Shown here: in pieces, positions 11,901-18,186 of the stretch
How the letters are laid out: every line of letters begins with the position of its first letter
How positions within the stretch are numbered: the first letter of the stretch is position 1
Assembly (NCBI GenBank): GCA_009841335.1
Contig: VXLY01000079.1
Span: 1-64,000 of the forward strand
Direction of reading: 5' to 3'
DNA from: Rhodothermaceae bacterium
GTDB lineage: Bacteria; Bacteroidota; Rhodothermia; Rhodothermales; Bin80
Length of the DNA: 64,000 bases
The notes under the pieces: generated by a model
What the model saw: only the letters and a program-made list of their open reading frames with translations
Database searches by the model: none
What the model was told of the DNA's origin: nothing
Made by a program: the position numbers and the translations under genes

Positions 11901-13222
11901 CCATTCTTGGCAAGGTATTCCTCCAATATGATGTGGGAATTGGTGCCAGATATTCCAAAAGAGTTGATGCCCGCAATACGTGGTCTCCCATTGGCCGCCG
12001 GAAGATCCATCATCTCCGAAGTCACGCGCAGGTTCATCTTATCCCAGTCAACGGCCGGCGTGGGGTTATGAAAATGTAAATGCTTTGGAATGACTCCACG
12101 CTGCAGAACAAGTACAGCTTTGATCAAGCCAGCAATCCCGGCAGCGGATTCAAGATGACCAATATTGGTCTTCACTGATCCCACGAGCAGCGGCCGATCC
12201 GGCGCTCGCCCCTGACCATAAACAGTTGACATTGCTTCGAGCTCAATGGGATCGCCTACGGATGTCCCTGTGCCGTGCGCTTCCACATAATCCACTTCCG
12301 CCGCGGTGACCCCCGCATCCCTGAGTGCCTGGCCCATCACCTGCTCAAGAGCAGGAATGTGCGGAACGGTCATGCCCACACTGTCTCCTCCATGATTTAC
12401 CGCCGAACCCTTAATCACTGCCCAGATTTTATCGCCATCTGCCTCGGCTTCCTGCAGACGCTTCAATACAACAACCCCGCATCCTTCGCCCCGTACATAG
12501 CCATTCGCCGATGCATCAAACACTTTACATTGTCCGTCCGGGGAGAGTATTCCCGCATCAGCACGAATCTTAAATACATGACCACTTAAAATACTCTGTA
12601 CTCCACCAACAATGGCCATATCAGTCTTTCCCCGCTGCAGATCAGATACCGCGTCGTTCACTGCAACCAGAGACGAGGCACATGCAGCATCTATCGCTTT
12701 TGATGGACCCCGAAGACCCAGAAAAAAAGATACGCGCCCATTTGGACCGCTCATACTGGTTCCAGACATCGCGTAGAGACTGGAAGCCGCATCCACAGGC
12801 TTATGATTGGATTCCACAATCCGCATCCTGTACTCATAATTACTGATCCCCGTATATACCCCTGTGAGGCTACCCTTTAGGCCAAGTGGATCTATTCCCG
12901 CGTCTTCAAGGGCCCGCCAGCTGGTTTCCACCATCATGCGTTGCTGTGGATCTAGCCAGTTGGCCTCAACAGGTGAAATCCGAAAGAATTGCGGATCAAA
13001 CTGCTCAATATCATCGAGGTATGAGCAGAAGCGACATGCATCAGGCAGATTTGGGATGTCTGCAAACATCACGTCAATGCGCCTATTTCCCGCCCCTTTC
13101 GGGATATCCATCACAGAATTTTGGCCGGAAACAAGCAAACGCCAATAATCCTGGATACTTGCGGCACCTGGAAACTTGCATGCCATTCCTACAATTGCAA
13201 GGGGAGCTTTGTCCTGATTCAT
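2972..13222 (-). CDS. Type I polyketide synthase, KS-AT-DH-MT-ER-KR-ACP-KS-(inactive AT)
   Basis: 3,416 residues. KS1 (about 7-435) has Cys181 in DAACASSL, His316 in HGTGT and His356 in NIGH. AT1 (569-860) has GQGSQ, GHSVGE (Ser660) and KAFH (His766), a malonyl-type signature. DH (935-1230) has His970 in HxxxGxxxxP and Asp1143. The C-methyltransferase (1440-1640) has the SAM motif EVGAGTG at 1471; a structural pseudo-KR follows. ER (1890-2180) has HAGAGGVG. KR (2200-2395) has TGGLGGIG, but the usual catalytic Tyr is His2348. ACP (2480-2555) has Ser2511 in GMDSL. KS2 (2580-2995) has Cys2743, His2879 and His2918. The last AT (3128-3330) is degenerate, and the protein ends just after the post-AT linker PFQREHYW. 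Module 1 predicts full reduction and C-methylation of a malonate-derived unit, so a methyl-branched acyl chain. The architecture is reminiscent of the small sponge-symbiont (Sup-type) synthases, from memory only. Confidence 0.95.
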   Translation of the reverse strand: MNQDKAPLAIVGMACKFPGAASIQDYWRLLVSGQNSVMDIPKGAGNRRIDVMFADIPNLPDACRFCSYLDDIEQFDPQFFRISPVEANWLDPQQRMMVETSWRALEDAGIDPLGLKGSLTGVYTGISNYEYRMRIVESNHKPVDAASSLYAMSGTSMSGPNGRVSFFLGLRGPSKAIDAACASSLVAVNDAVSDLQRGKTDMAIVGGVQSILSGHVFKIRADAGILSPDGQCKVFDASANGYVRGEGCGVVVLKRLQEAEADGDKIWAVIKGSAVNHGGDSVGMTVPHIPALEQVMGQALRDAGVTAAEVDYVEAHGTGTSVGDPIELEAMSTVYGQGRAPDRPLLVGSVKTNIGHLESAAGIAGLIKAVLVLQRGVIPKHLHFHNPTPAVDWDKMNLRVTSEMMDLPAANGRPRIAGINSFGISGTNSHIILEEYLAKNGTSNDRNRVINVPQTVSASGERESPLSDGEVTPQRQVRLLPLSGKSPAALQSIAGNYMQWLDERGQEVTLNGSAAAPLFADMAWTAAMGRSHFEYRSGVVFQDEVSLRQKLTALADSAENIRPQAATKIAFAYTGQGSQWTGMGRAIYECEPVARAVFDRCEAVFQAERKLSLLDAIFGRTDCDLSNTAWEQPALYALECALTALWASIGIQPSVVIGHSVGELAAAQAAGVFSLEDGMRFAITRGALFAETDPGAMAAVFAPPAQVASAVEEINASTPGIGLSVSANNGTHQVVSGPIPRIQSIIEHFESEGIRVKRLNTSKAFHSAMMEPVLDTLEASLSEIAIQAPSLKVVSNLTGEVVGSGQTLDGAYWRRHGREAVAFALGVQTLSELGVDLIIEVGPRPILTNMVALAWPESQTPPFMISSLQVPSGDMPEDAATSDFQQAVAQAYQAGLTIQFEGLFAGEVRRRIQLPGYPFLRDHYWIKESKRRGFSAGDHPLLGSRRDFASGEVVYETEVFRSSPNWLQDHQVFGRVIAPGALYGAMAASACLTEGSGLVIVEDMQLHNALVFPEQKSSDSEDDDGREMQILIAPAEAEKPQRIQIFSRGEGEDWVMHVEGSLSSATAMPEESGQVNLEDLRAGMSTGSASSYYQARADTGIDLRSSFRTLKRFWYKPGEAVGEVSFPDTIESNELDIHPLILDGCFQVVAAARNPGGVEGETTYLPFGWDRLWLSGRLPNNVVCHVRMKEVSKGAKEKSGSTAEIMSAELRIYDTDGTLIGGLSGYIVKRATRGALLSAVEDIDDLLYEILWRESPLVPAVLSADFLPSPGTVAASSGLLSAYLSEEGVQPEERNALLDDLERWSRSRALATLEELGWKRKQGDIIESEVLRKRLGVISDHERVFRRMLEMLAKSGIVEELDGSFVVRIASGDALPDEMPVDLEEFADGMAERFPHGTTEVGLFRRCGTALGEVLRAQKDPLTLLFSSGDPTPGDLYLKAPVARAANRILKETVSALVSELPAERHLRIIEVGAGTGSATAAILPELPEGRFDYMYTDISAGFFAEAEARFGGKPMEYRPLNIENDPVAQGFEMHSYDLLIASNVIHATRYLHETLEYCRDLLAPSGQLVALENLSGQGWMDLTFGQLDGWWRFADDYRPHHALASPAVWRRALSDAGFGEVEILGIEETDAIRRHDKGVIVAQGPTEIQERTGVWVLVADHNGTAQCLAEDLVSNNQTVVLVEAGVADSKNLALESEEPGMIQVAIDISCRESWEELLRSVSKDLPLKGVVHLGALDGAGPNASTDEMAQDTRRIVESALVLVQAVIDTNVLPDKGIWFITRGAQVLEREFTGQIAGAALWGFGKGVSRELTHLQTRMIDLDPAETAAKPDLVTELLNPDHENHIAYRNGRRNVARLARENAGLERLSFPNDAPWVLAPDPDGVIENIHVKTLSHRGLEPKEVRVAVKAAGLNFWDVFRSLAFIQEGNLGREVCGDVLEIGSEVTTVSVGDHVVGLGFGAFAAEMVTHGELVARAPEGFSVSEMATVPSAFVSAALSYEFSGLEAGDRVLIHAGAGGVGLAAIQLAQAVGAEVFATASAPKQKYLRSLGVEHVFNSRDTLFGAEILEATDGEGIDVVLNSLTSEGFIDASLSCLVQGGRFVELARRDILSEEEMAAVRPDVKYAILELDVLKKTDPEWVGRVLRNLLKQFSEGSLTPIRHSRWPLAEASAALQFMRSARHLGKIVVTTSALVRGQLRGDRTYLVTGGLGGIGLAVANWLADHGAGAIVLNGRRPPEGEAQEVVDSLQARGVTVRVALADVTDLDAVDKMLADIREELPPLAGVIHSVGVLSDGALGNQTWDRFEQVLWPKVVGAWHLHRATADCDLDLFVLFSSRVGVMGNPGQANHATANAFLDQLAAHRRAIGLPGQAIAWGAWSEIGEAAERKESIEERRAALGGRWFTPQQGIKALDKLVRADVTHSVVMAMDWEVFQKASEDRPAILGDLLQDTSEEEADTTVFLEDPISQLRRMPAAEHKDLLISFLQQELQAVLRLPSAPSSTVGFFDLGMDSLMAVELRNRLNRAFADEYVASNTVVFDYPDINMLAEHLADELGSLGPAPAPLQLVTQQQPVVRNEEDGIAVIGMACRFPGAPDIEAFWELLESGGNTVSDGRPDSGPWEGVAGDPAADDPILRLGSFLDGLDQFDAGFFNIRPIEARGMDPRQRMLLETSWQALEDAAMDPDSLRHSRTGTYIGMAASEYRDLISGSDQEYNYLGTAGSVAIGRVAFLLGLMGPAVAVDMTCASSLAAIHQAASDLKSGDVDLALTGGVHVVLSPAINRFMAEYGMLSSSGNCRTFDASADGFVRGEGCGVVILKRLSDAVSDGDRIWGVIRGSALNQNGPSASLTVPSGQAQKQVLEDALRRAGIPPSEVDFLEAHGTGSQLGDPIEVNSVASVYGRDREADRPLLLGTAKTNIGHLESAAGVAGLIKVLLAMERRVIPKHLHFEEPNPHVEWDQLPVKVTSEKIDWPSRADRPPRAGVSAFAISGANAHVVVEGYSVPGDSGLCVPIGSPEYIAVPDLKMGVNLPDPVDEDQRRMRVLPLSAKSNEALQALAGGYLSWLDEHFKKPPEKNSDALLSDMAWTAAVGRSHLSHRAGITYDDEQSLRNGLMSVASTNGRLPVPEIAPKVAFVFNAEETLGLEMGEELYRSEPVVRAVLDRCDELLQGEFGGSLLDVMFGRSNNLSDSEVWRSPAVFALQCAQVALWESVGVSPDVVVGISTGELAAAYAAGVLKLEDGLVLAARCTELMDGYLENGNAQAILEEVSFAPPSTQMVSGSTGLQVSPELSMDAAYWTRQTRSPAALGKCVATIAKMGVTAVVEVGPDMLLKSKILSDWPKVAQQTTNGVQVPIVLASFKRPRNGSTDGSMGSSFSQSVARLYEAGLKLNFSGLFAGEKRSRISLPSYPFQREHYWFKT

Positions 13223-13832
13223 CTCTCCAGAAACTCAGTTAATCAACATTGAAAATCATCCAATCAGTTTGCTGGACGACCAAATTAATCTACTACGCAG
13301 TAGCCGAGGAAGTTGCTTTCACGCGAACAGTCATTCTGTCCACCTCTAGACGCTATTGGTGTTGGATTAAATGCAAGATAACGCAACCACCGCTATGAGA
13401 CTGTACAGTGCTCAAATTTACGGGGGGATGTCCCAAGATCAGAGATCAGCAGATCTCTTCAAATGCATTTTCAGCAGTTGAAGGCAAGGGTTTTGCTCGC
13501 ACGATATTGGGAGGACAATAATGGATTTCGTGGGGCGATGGCCCAAATAGCCTACTGACAAAATACCCGTTTTTAGACCGAATCTTCAATTTCACGCATG
13601 CTCGCATAGGGTCGTATTTAGTCGGTTGGAGAATCGCTCTTGACCAAGAGCGCCCCAAGGTCGCTTAACCGCTGAAGAACATGATTCCGGCCATACTGTG
13701 CAAAAACGACAGCTGCGTCGGACATGTTGTAGATCGTTATCACCTGGACTATCTGCAGTGGCAATTCAATGAGAATTATGCCGTCCTTGTGTTGCAGCTT
13801 ACACTCAGATATACAAATCTATTCCACCTCAA
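13223..13832. other. 610-base spacer inside the polyketide cluster
   Basis: This spacer separates the polyketide synthase from the hydrolase on the same strand. Short frames on both strands (for example 13446-13604 on the minus strand, which starts with ATG and ends in AENAFEEIC) show no recognisable domain. The synthase start at 13222 is preceded by CTGGAGAG directly against the ATG, too close for an ordinary ribosome binding site. The synthase promoter probably lies here, but I cannot point to it. Confidence 0.4.
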
Positions 13833-14771
13833 TCAAGGCTTCATGAGGTTGTACTTTCTGAGAAACTCAACTACGACTTTCGCACATTGGGCAGGCTTTT
13901 CGAGCTGAAGAAGATGTGTCGATTCAGGTAAGAAATCGTAGTCCACCTTAACAATATAGCTTAGGTCAAACGTCGGTAGATAGGAATACGGTAATGTGGG
14001 GTCAGCTCCGAGAACCTTTACTGGACAACGGATGTGATCAAAGTCTGCGAGCACTGCAAAGCTCCCCGCGAATTCCAGTATCCGCGCCTCATACTCGGGC
14101 GGACAGCACAGTTCATATCCGTCTTGATCTGCAGATTCGCGTAATGTGGTTTCTGCCAAGAGTTCAAAAACCCCAGGAAGAACCCACTGAAAACTCGGCA
14201 GGTAAGGGATAATCTCTGCGAGATGCGCCTTGGTTGGAAACTTATTGGCACGCATCCGGGTCAACCCGGCATTACGAATTGCTGCTGCCTCAAATTCAGC
14301 ATAACCTCTACCGCCCTTGCAAATGGGAGGATCAAAGAGAATAAGACCTGAAAACAGATTCGGTCTAATGTGAGGTTGTACAGCTACAAGAGCTGTCAAA
14401 GAGTGGTAAATCCCTACTCGCGGTTTACTGCCAAAATGAAGGTCAACCGCATCCAGAATCAACTCAAGATCCTGCGCAAATGTCGGAAGATTGTGGTATT
14501 TCACATCCCCAACAGGATTCCAGCCGTGATTTCTGAGATCATATACTATAACGTCAAAGTCCTCGAGAAAGAGCGACCAAAAGGGATAGTACAGATCTAC
14601 CGCGAAACCATTTCCATGGCTCAAAACAAGTCGAGGACCTGCTGGATTCCCGTGGCGGCGGATAACGACCAAGGAATCGTCACGCATGCGTACCTCATGG
14701 GCAGAGTCCGGATGGGGTACTACCCAATTCCCGCCTTCAACCGCCATTTGTTCCTGCGATGGCTTCAACAC
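13833..14771 (-). CDS. Alpha/beta hydrolase, probably a release or transfer enzyme of the PKS cluster
   Basis: 312 residues with the alpha/beta-hydrolase fold: an oxyanion-hole motif LSHGNGF, a strand-elbow segment VGIYHSLTALVA carrying the candidate nucleophile Ser, a candidate acid in VLGADPTL, and a C-terminal His in LPESTHLLQLEKP. The elbow is unusual: the consensus GxSxG is replaced by Y-H-S-L-T. It lies between the free ACP and the polyketide synthase, all on the same strand. I infer that it hydrolyses or transfers the acyl product from a carrier, as thioesterase-like hydrolases do in such clusters. A role as an ordinary lipase or esterase is equally compatible with the sequence. Confidence 0.85.
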   Translation of the reverse strand: MLKPSQEQMAVEGGNWVVPHPDSAHEVRMRDDSLVVIRRHGNPAGPRLVLSHGNGFAVDLYYPFWSLFLEDFDVIVYDLRNHGWNPVGDVKYHNLPTFAQDLELILDAVDLHFGSKPRVGIYHSLTALVAVQPHIRPNLFSGLILFDPPICKGGRGYAEFEAAAIRNAGLTRMRANKFPTKAHLAEIIPYLPSFQWVLPGVFELLAETTLRESADQDGYELCCPPEYEARILEFAGSFAVLADFDHIRCPVKVLGADPTLPYSYLPTFDLSYIVKVDYDFLPESTHLLQLEKPAQCAKVVVEFLRKYNLMKP

Positions 14772-14982
14772 TCTTTGATAAAGTAATTCAGGAATCTAAA
14801 TGAGCGATTCCTAGCGCACACCTCCCAGGCTCCTTGTACATAATACGAGCAGCACATGAGTGACCAGACACCCTGTTAGGTAATCTGACATCCCTGACCA
14901 TTGCCAGAATACAACACCCCCGCGTCCTTTGGTGAATCACCAAGGGAAAACCTAGACAATAAGACCTACTCAAGAAGCGAGA

Positions 14983-15210
14983 CTAGCCACCGGCTTCGAT
15001 ATGATCGACTACTGCTCGCATGCTGCCGAGGTTTACGGCGTCCTCAGGTGTAATGTTAACATTAAACTCCTTACAAACTTCCTTCAGGAAAGAAACGGCA
15101 TCTACCGAGTTAATCCCGAGATCCGAGGCGCTGGAGTTTATTGCATTTGGGTCACTAATACCAAGGTGCTGCTCCAAGAGAGATTGAAAACGCTGTTCTG
15201 TTGTTGCCAT
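14983..15210 (-). CDS. Free acyl carrier protein
   Basis: 75 residues from the ATG at 15210; the longer frame to 15297 adds 29 residues that do not resemble an ACP and crosses a strong hairpin, so it is rejected. The phosphopantetheine attachment serine is in LGINSVDAVSFL, followed by the usual acidic helix and the end ..MRAVVDHIEAGG. This is a type II, stand-alone carrier. It is the first gene of the presumed polyketide cluster, upstream of the hydrolase and of the synthase whose second module has no ACP. I infer that it supplies the missing carrier in trans. No phosphopantetheinyl transferase lies in the window. Confidence 0.9.
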   Translation of the reverse strand: MATTEQRFQSLLEQHLGISDPNAINSSASDLGINSVDAVSFLKEVCKEFNVNITPEDAVNLGSMRAVVDHIEAGG

Positions 15211-15240
15211 TATTAAGTTGTACTTGTGGTTTACGGTTAA

Positions 15241-15264
15241 TCGCGGGCTGCTATCAGCCCGCGA
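15241..15264 (-). promoter_or_regulatory. Strong hairpin just upstream of the free ACP start
   Basis: A perfect 10-base-pair inverted repeat (CGCGGGCTG pairing with CAGCCCGCG, plus an outer T-A pair) with a 4-base loop. It ends 31 bases before the ACP ATG on the minus strand. It has no run of T after it on that strand, so it is not a textbook terminator. A 5'-leader structure, an attenuator, or a terminator for transcription entering from upstream are all possible. Confidence 0.5.
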
Positions 15265-15497
15265 GGCTAAGCTCAGAATATAGTGAAAAACTTGCACAAT
15301 TCATATCCTTCATTACTTTACTTTCGTCAGAACTTGGTTCTCTGTATGTGAGCCTCCATCAGGCCTCTGGCTTCAAGCTTAACCACATTATGCTCGAAAC
15401 CCAATCCACTAATACTAATTCCTGACAAACCCGATAAGTCAATCCACACGGAAATCAATTGAACTGTTGTATTTCTCCTGCTACGCGTTCCAAGTTT

Positions 15498-16244
15498 TCA
15501 GAAGGGAAAATCTATACTCAGATTCAACACGTGTGCTTGTAGCGGTGTGGTCTGCGTAATACGCCCAGTAAAACCAATTACATCTTCCACGGACAGCATT
15601 GGTACATCCATGGACACAATTAGTCGAATTTCGTTGCCTTCGTTGTCCGTGGCTACCACTAGGTCCTCTTCAAAGCCCGTAATGACACAGTCCGTCATCA
15701 GGATACGCCCTATACTGCGCGACGAATCTGCTTGCACATCGGAGATACTTGTGTAGTCAATGCTCCAGGTCAGCGCACCTGCCCGAGTCATCAGCGACCT
15801 GAACCCCGACTCAAGGCCTGCCCGATACTCTCCCGTACCAAAAAAATTCGCCATCTCTACCTTGATCGAATCCAGTACCTGGGCTGACAGCTCCCATGCT
15901 ATACCGTTACCTACAGTAATATGAACTAATCGCTCCACCGGGGCAAGGAGAACCATAATTCCATTATTGGTTTCTGGTGCACCCAGTTCCCAAGACGTAT
16001 ATATTGCCTCTGTGTACGCCTCTATTGACTGCTGCTGCAAGGATTCCACAGTTACTCCCACGAGTGCAACCGATGAACTGTCGTAAAAAGCCGATACCAT
16101 ATTCATCAGTTCATACTCATCTTCCGCTTCCAACACATCCGCCTGATCAACTATCCAGTCAGGTTCGAGCGGCTGATCGGCTATCATGCAGCCAAACACT
16201 ATGACCGTGAGTAGAAAAAACACGATATGCTTCCACATACTCAT
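15498..16244 (-). CDS. TPM-domain (Psb32/TLP18.3-like) lipoprotein
   Basis: 248 residues. The N-terminus is a lipoprotein signal (hydrophobic FLLTVIVFG before Cys19). Residues about 30-160 match the TPM domain in order: the entry WIVDQADVLEAEDEYEL, then ETNNGIMVLLAPVERLVHI, then VGNGIAWELS, the conserved core of that family. The C-terminal 80 residues (from about 170) form a different beta-rich segment. TPM proteins are envelope-located, with proposed roles in membrane-protein turnover or phosphatase activity; the precise role is not settled. No transmembrane anchor other than the lipid is visible. Confidence 0.85.
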   Translation of the reverse strand: MSMWKHIVFFLLTVIVFGCMIADQPLEPDWIVDQADVLEAEDEYELMNMVSAFYDSSSVALVGVTVESLQQQSIEAYTEAIYTSWELGAPETNNGIMVLLAPVERLVHITVGNGIAWELSAQVLDSIKVEMANFFGTGEYRAGLESGFRSLMTRAGALTWSIDYTSISDVQADSSRSIGRILMTDCVITGFEEDLVVATDNEGNEIRLIVSMDVPMLSVEDVIGFTGRITQTTPLQAHVLNLSIDFPF

Positions 16245-16419
16245 CGGCCGAACCCCGCTGGAAAGTTGTAGGAAAATAATAGTAATAATTTGCCTGTCTT
16301 ATCGCAACGTAAACAACCAAACTACCGTGTTCTGTATGCGCAAGTATATCATGCAAAAGCCGACATCTGGTGCTGTTACTTTATCTAATCCTCCTGGGAT
16401 ATCCAACAATCGGTATGAT

Positions 16420-16776
16420 TCATGCTTCCAGCTTCCGGTGGAAACATGTTCTAGCCCCAGTATGACATGCCCCACTACCTTCCTGTTTCACTTCAAACAG
16501 CAGCGCGTCTCCATCGCAATCTAATCTTATGGATCTTACTCTTTGGAACTGACCGCTTGTTTGACCTTTGATCCAGACGCACTTCCGAGATCGACTCCAA
16601 TACGTCATGGTACCAGTTTCTATCGTCTGCACCAATGTAGCCCGATTCATGTAAGCTACCATCAATACCTCATGTGTGCTTACATCCTGAACAACGGTTG
16701 TTATTAGACCATCTTTAGTAAATACCGCGTCAGCCATCTTTGCGGTTATAAGTTTGTCCATTTTTTGGATCTTCAT
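16420..16776 (-). CDS. hisI: Phosphoribosyl-AMP cyclohydrolase
   Basis: 118 residues, the usual length of a single-domain HisI. It opens the adenine ring of phosphoribosyl-AMP in histidine biosynthesis. Visible family motifs are TMTYWSRSRKCVW, the metal-binding aspartates in DCDGDALL, and the zinc cysteines in GACHTGARTCF. The hisE pyrophosphohydrolase domain often fused to it is absent. No other his gene is in the window, so the pathway is scattered in this genome. It is divergent from yidD, with 70 bases between starts. Confidence 0.95.
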   Translation of the reverse strand: MKIQKMDKLITAKMADAVFTKDGLITTVVQDVSTHEVLMVAYMNRATLVQTIETGTMTYWSRSRKCVWIKGQTSGQFQRVRSIRLDCDGDALLFEVKQEGSGACHTGARTCFHRKLEA

Positions 16777-16846
16777 TGTTAATGGGGACCTTTATGTAAA
16801 AGAGATGTAGGACAGGCAATCCCTACATCACTGTTAATACCAGTGC

Positions 16847-17089
16847 ATGCTGCGAAAGTTATTCATATTGCCGATACGGGCTTATCAGTTGTTGATAGCT
16901 CCGCATCTGCCCAATGCATGCCGCTACACACCTTCATGCTCAAATTATGCCATTCAGGCCATTAACCAGTATGGTATACTTAAAGGGGTAGTCTTGGGCA
17001 TCTGGCGCTTAATGCGATGCAATCCGTGGGCAAAACACGGATACGACCCTCCTAGATGGTTCGGTGAACATTCTGCTGTGGATCAATGA
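16847..17089 (+). CDS. yidD: Membrane protein insertion efficiency factor YidD
   Basis: 80 residues with the full YidD signature: an N-terminal amphipathic helix (LFILPIRAYQLLIAPHLP), the CRYTPSCSNYA cysteine block, and RCNPWAKHGYDPP. YidD helps YidC-dependent insertion of inner-membrane proteins. It overlaps the start of the next gene by four bases (ATGA), so the two are translationally coupled. Confidence 0.95.
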   Translation: MLRKLFILPIRAYQLLIAPHLPNACRYTPSCSNYAIQAINQYGILKGVVLGIWRLMRCNPWAKHGYDPPRWFGEHSAVDQ

Positions 17090-17580
17090 GTTGTCACGAA
17101 TCCAATGCACCCACCATATTGCGGTTCGCACTGATTACAGTCAGCGACACACGAAAGAAAACCACAGACACAAGTGGCCTCCATATGGCGAACCTGATCA
17201 CAGAAAATGGTCACGAGATAACCTCACAATCAATCATACCGGATGAACCGACAATAATAAAGGAGGTCATTCGTGCACAATCCGAGTCAGCAGATGTGTT
17301 GTGCCTAAGTGGTGGAACGGGCATCAGCCGCAGAGACCAAACTTACGAGGCGGTCAGTGCACTTCTGGACAGAACGATGCCGGGCTTCGGCGAACTCTTT
17401 CGCATGCTTTCCTGGCAACAGGTCGGCAGTAAGGCCATGCTCTCCCGAGCGATTGCCGGGATTTACGGTAGCTTGGTCGTATTTGCTCTTCCGGGCTCGC
17501 CTAAAGCCGTTGTGTTGGCAATGGAAAAATTAATACTCCCCGAGGCCCGACATATAGTTTCTGAACTGCGTAAACATTGA
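17086..17580 (+). CDS. moaB: MoaB/MogA-type molybdopterin biosynthesis protein
   Basis: 164 residues. The MoCF-binding fold is shown by FALITVSDTR near the N-terminus, the SGGTGISRRD loop (about 79-88) that binds molybdopterin, and FALPGSPKAV near the C-terminus. Members adenylate molybdopterin or act as MoaB homologues. The start overlaps yidD by four bases. No other moa or moe gene is nearby, so the exact step (MogA or MoaB) cannot be assigned. Confidence 0.88.
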   Translation: MSCHESNAPTILRFALITVSDTRKKTTDTSGLHMANLITENGHEITSQSIIPDEPTIIKEVIRAQSESADVLCLSGGTGISRRDQTYEAVSALLDRTMPGFGELFRMLSWQQVGSKAMLSRAIAGIYGSLVVFALPGSPKAVVLAMEKLILPEARHIVSELRKH

Positions 17581-17583
17581 TTG

Positions 17584-18186
17584 ATGAAAAAAGTCGTCGG
17601 ATTGCTGGTTGCCGGTTGCTGGAGCTGTTTTCCTGTACTTGTGTCGTCAGCACAGGAGTTGACTACAAACGCACAGCTATTCGAGAATTTGGGCCTTGAG
17701 TGTTTGGGAGATGTCCCCCACGCGGCAGACTCCCTTGCTCTGGTTCCTCCCTCAAACCTCCCCTACCTGACGAGTGCACTGATTCAACATTGGCAGCAGC
17801 AAGGTACTGAACTCTATTCCACCGACTCTCTTCGAACATCAAAGCCTTACTATTCACTTTCCTGGGAAATTTCCAGGGCCACCATTACCTACACGCGAGC
17901 GGGCCGCAGAACGCTCTCGCGTTCGGCAGAACTAGATCTGCGTTACTCATTCCTGGGAAAGGATGGAGAGTTCCTTGTGCATGACTCCTGCCAACGAGCC
18001 TTCTCGGACAGGATTCCAAAGGGCATTGTTGAACAGCTTGAGTCGCCTGCCTACCCGGAAACTCAAGCAGAGCTCCCCCCGGAAAGCTGGATTCGCCGAT
18101 ACGTGGAACCCGTCATATTGGCCGCAGCGACAGGATTGGCTGCATTTCTGTTTTTCAATCTGAGAAGCAAACGTGTTGACCCGTAG
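17584..18186 (+). CDS. Exported hypothetical protein with C-terminal membrane anchor
   Basis: 200 residues from the ATG at 17584, directly after moaB. It has a signal peptide (MKKVVGLLVAGCWSCFPVLVSSAQ) and ends with a transmembrane segment (about 176-192) followed by a basic tail NLRSKRVDP, so most of the chain should be extracytoplasmic. I recognise no domain. It overlaps the next lipoprotein gene by 14 bases and probably shares its operon. A role in the envelope is inferred only from location. Confidence 0.75.
   Translation: MKKVVGLLVAGCWSCFPVLVSSAQELTTNAQLFENLGLECLGDVPHAADSLALVPPSNLPYLTSALIQHWQQQGTELYSTDSLRTSKPYYSLSWEISRATITYTRAGRRTLSRSAELDLRYSFLGKDGEFLVHDSCQRAFSDRIPKGIVEQLESPAYPETQAELPPESWIRRYVEPVILAAATGLAAFLFFNLRSKRVDP

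Noticed and set aside
15211-15297. Longer N-terminus of the free ACP
   Set aside because: The extra 29 residues are not ACP-like and run through the perfect hairpin at 15241-15264; the ATG at 15210 fits the family.
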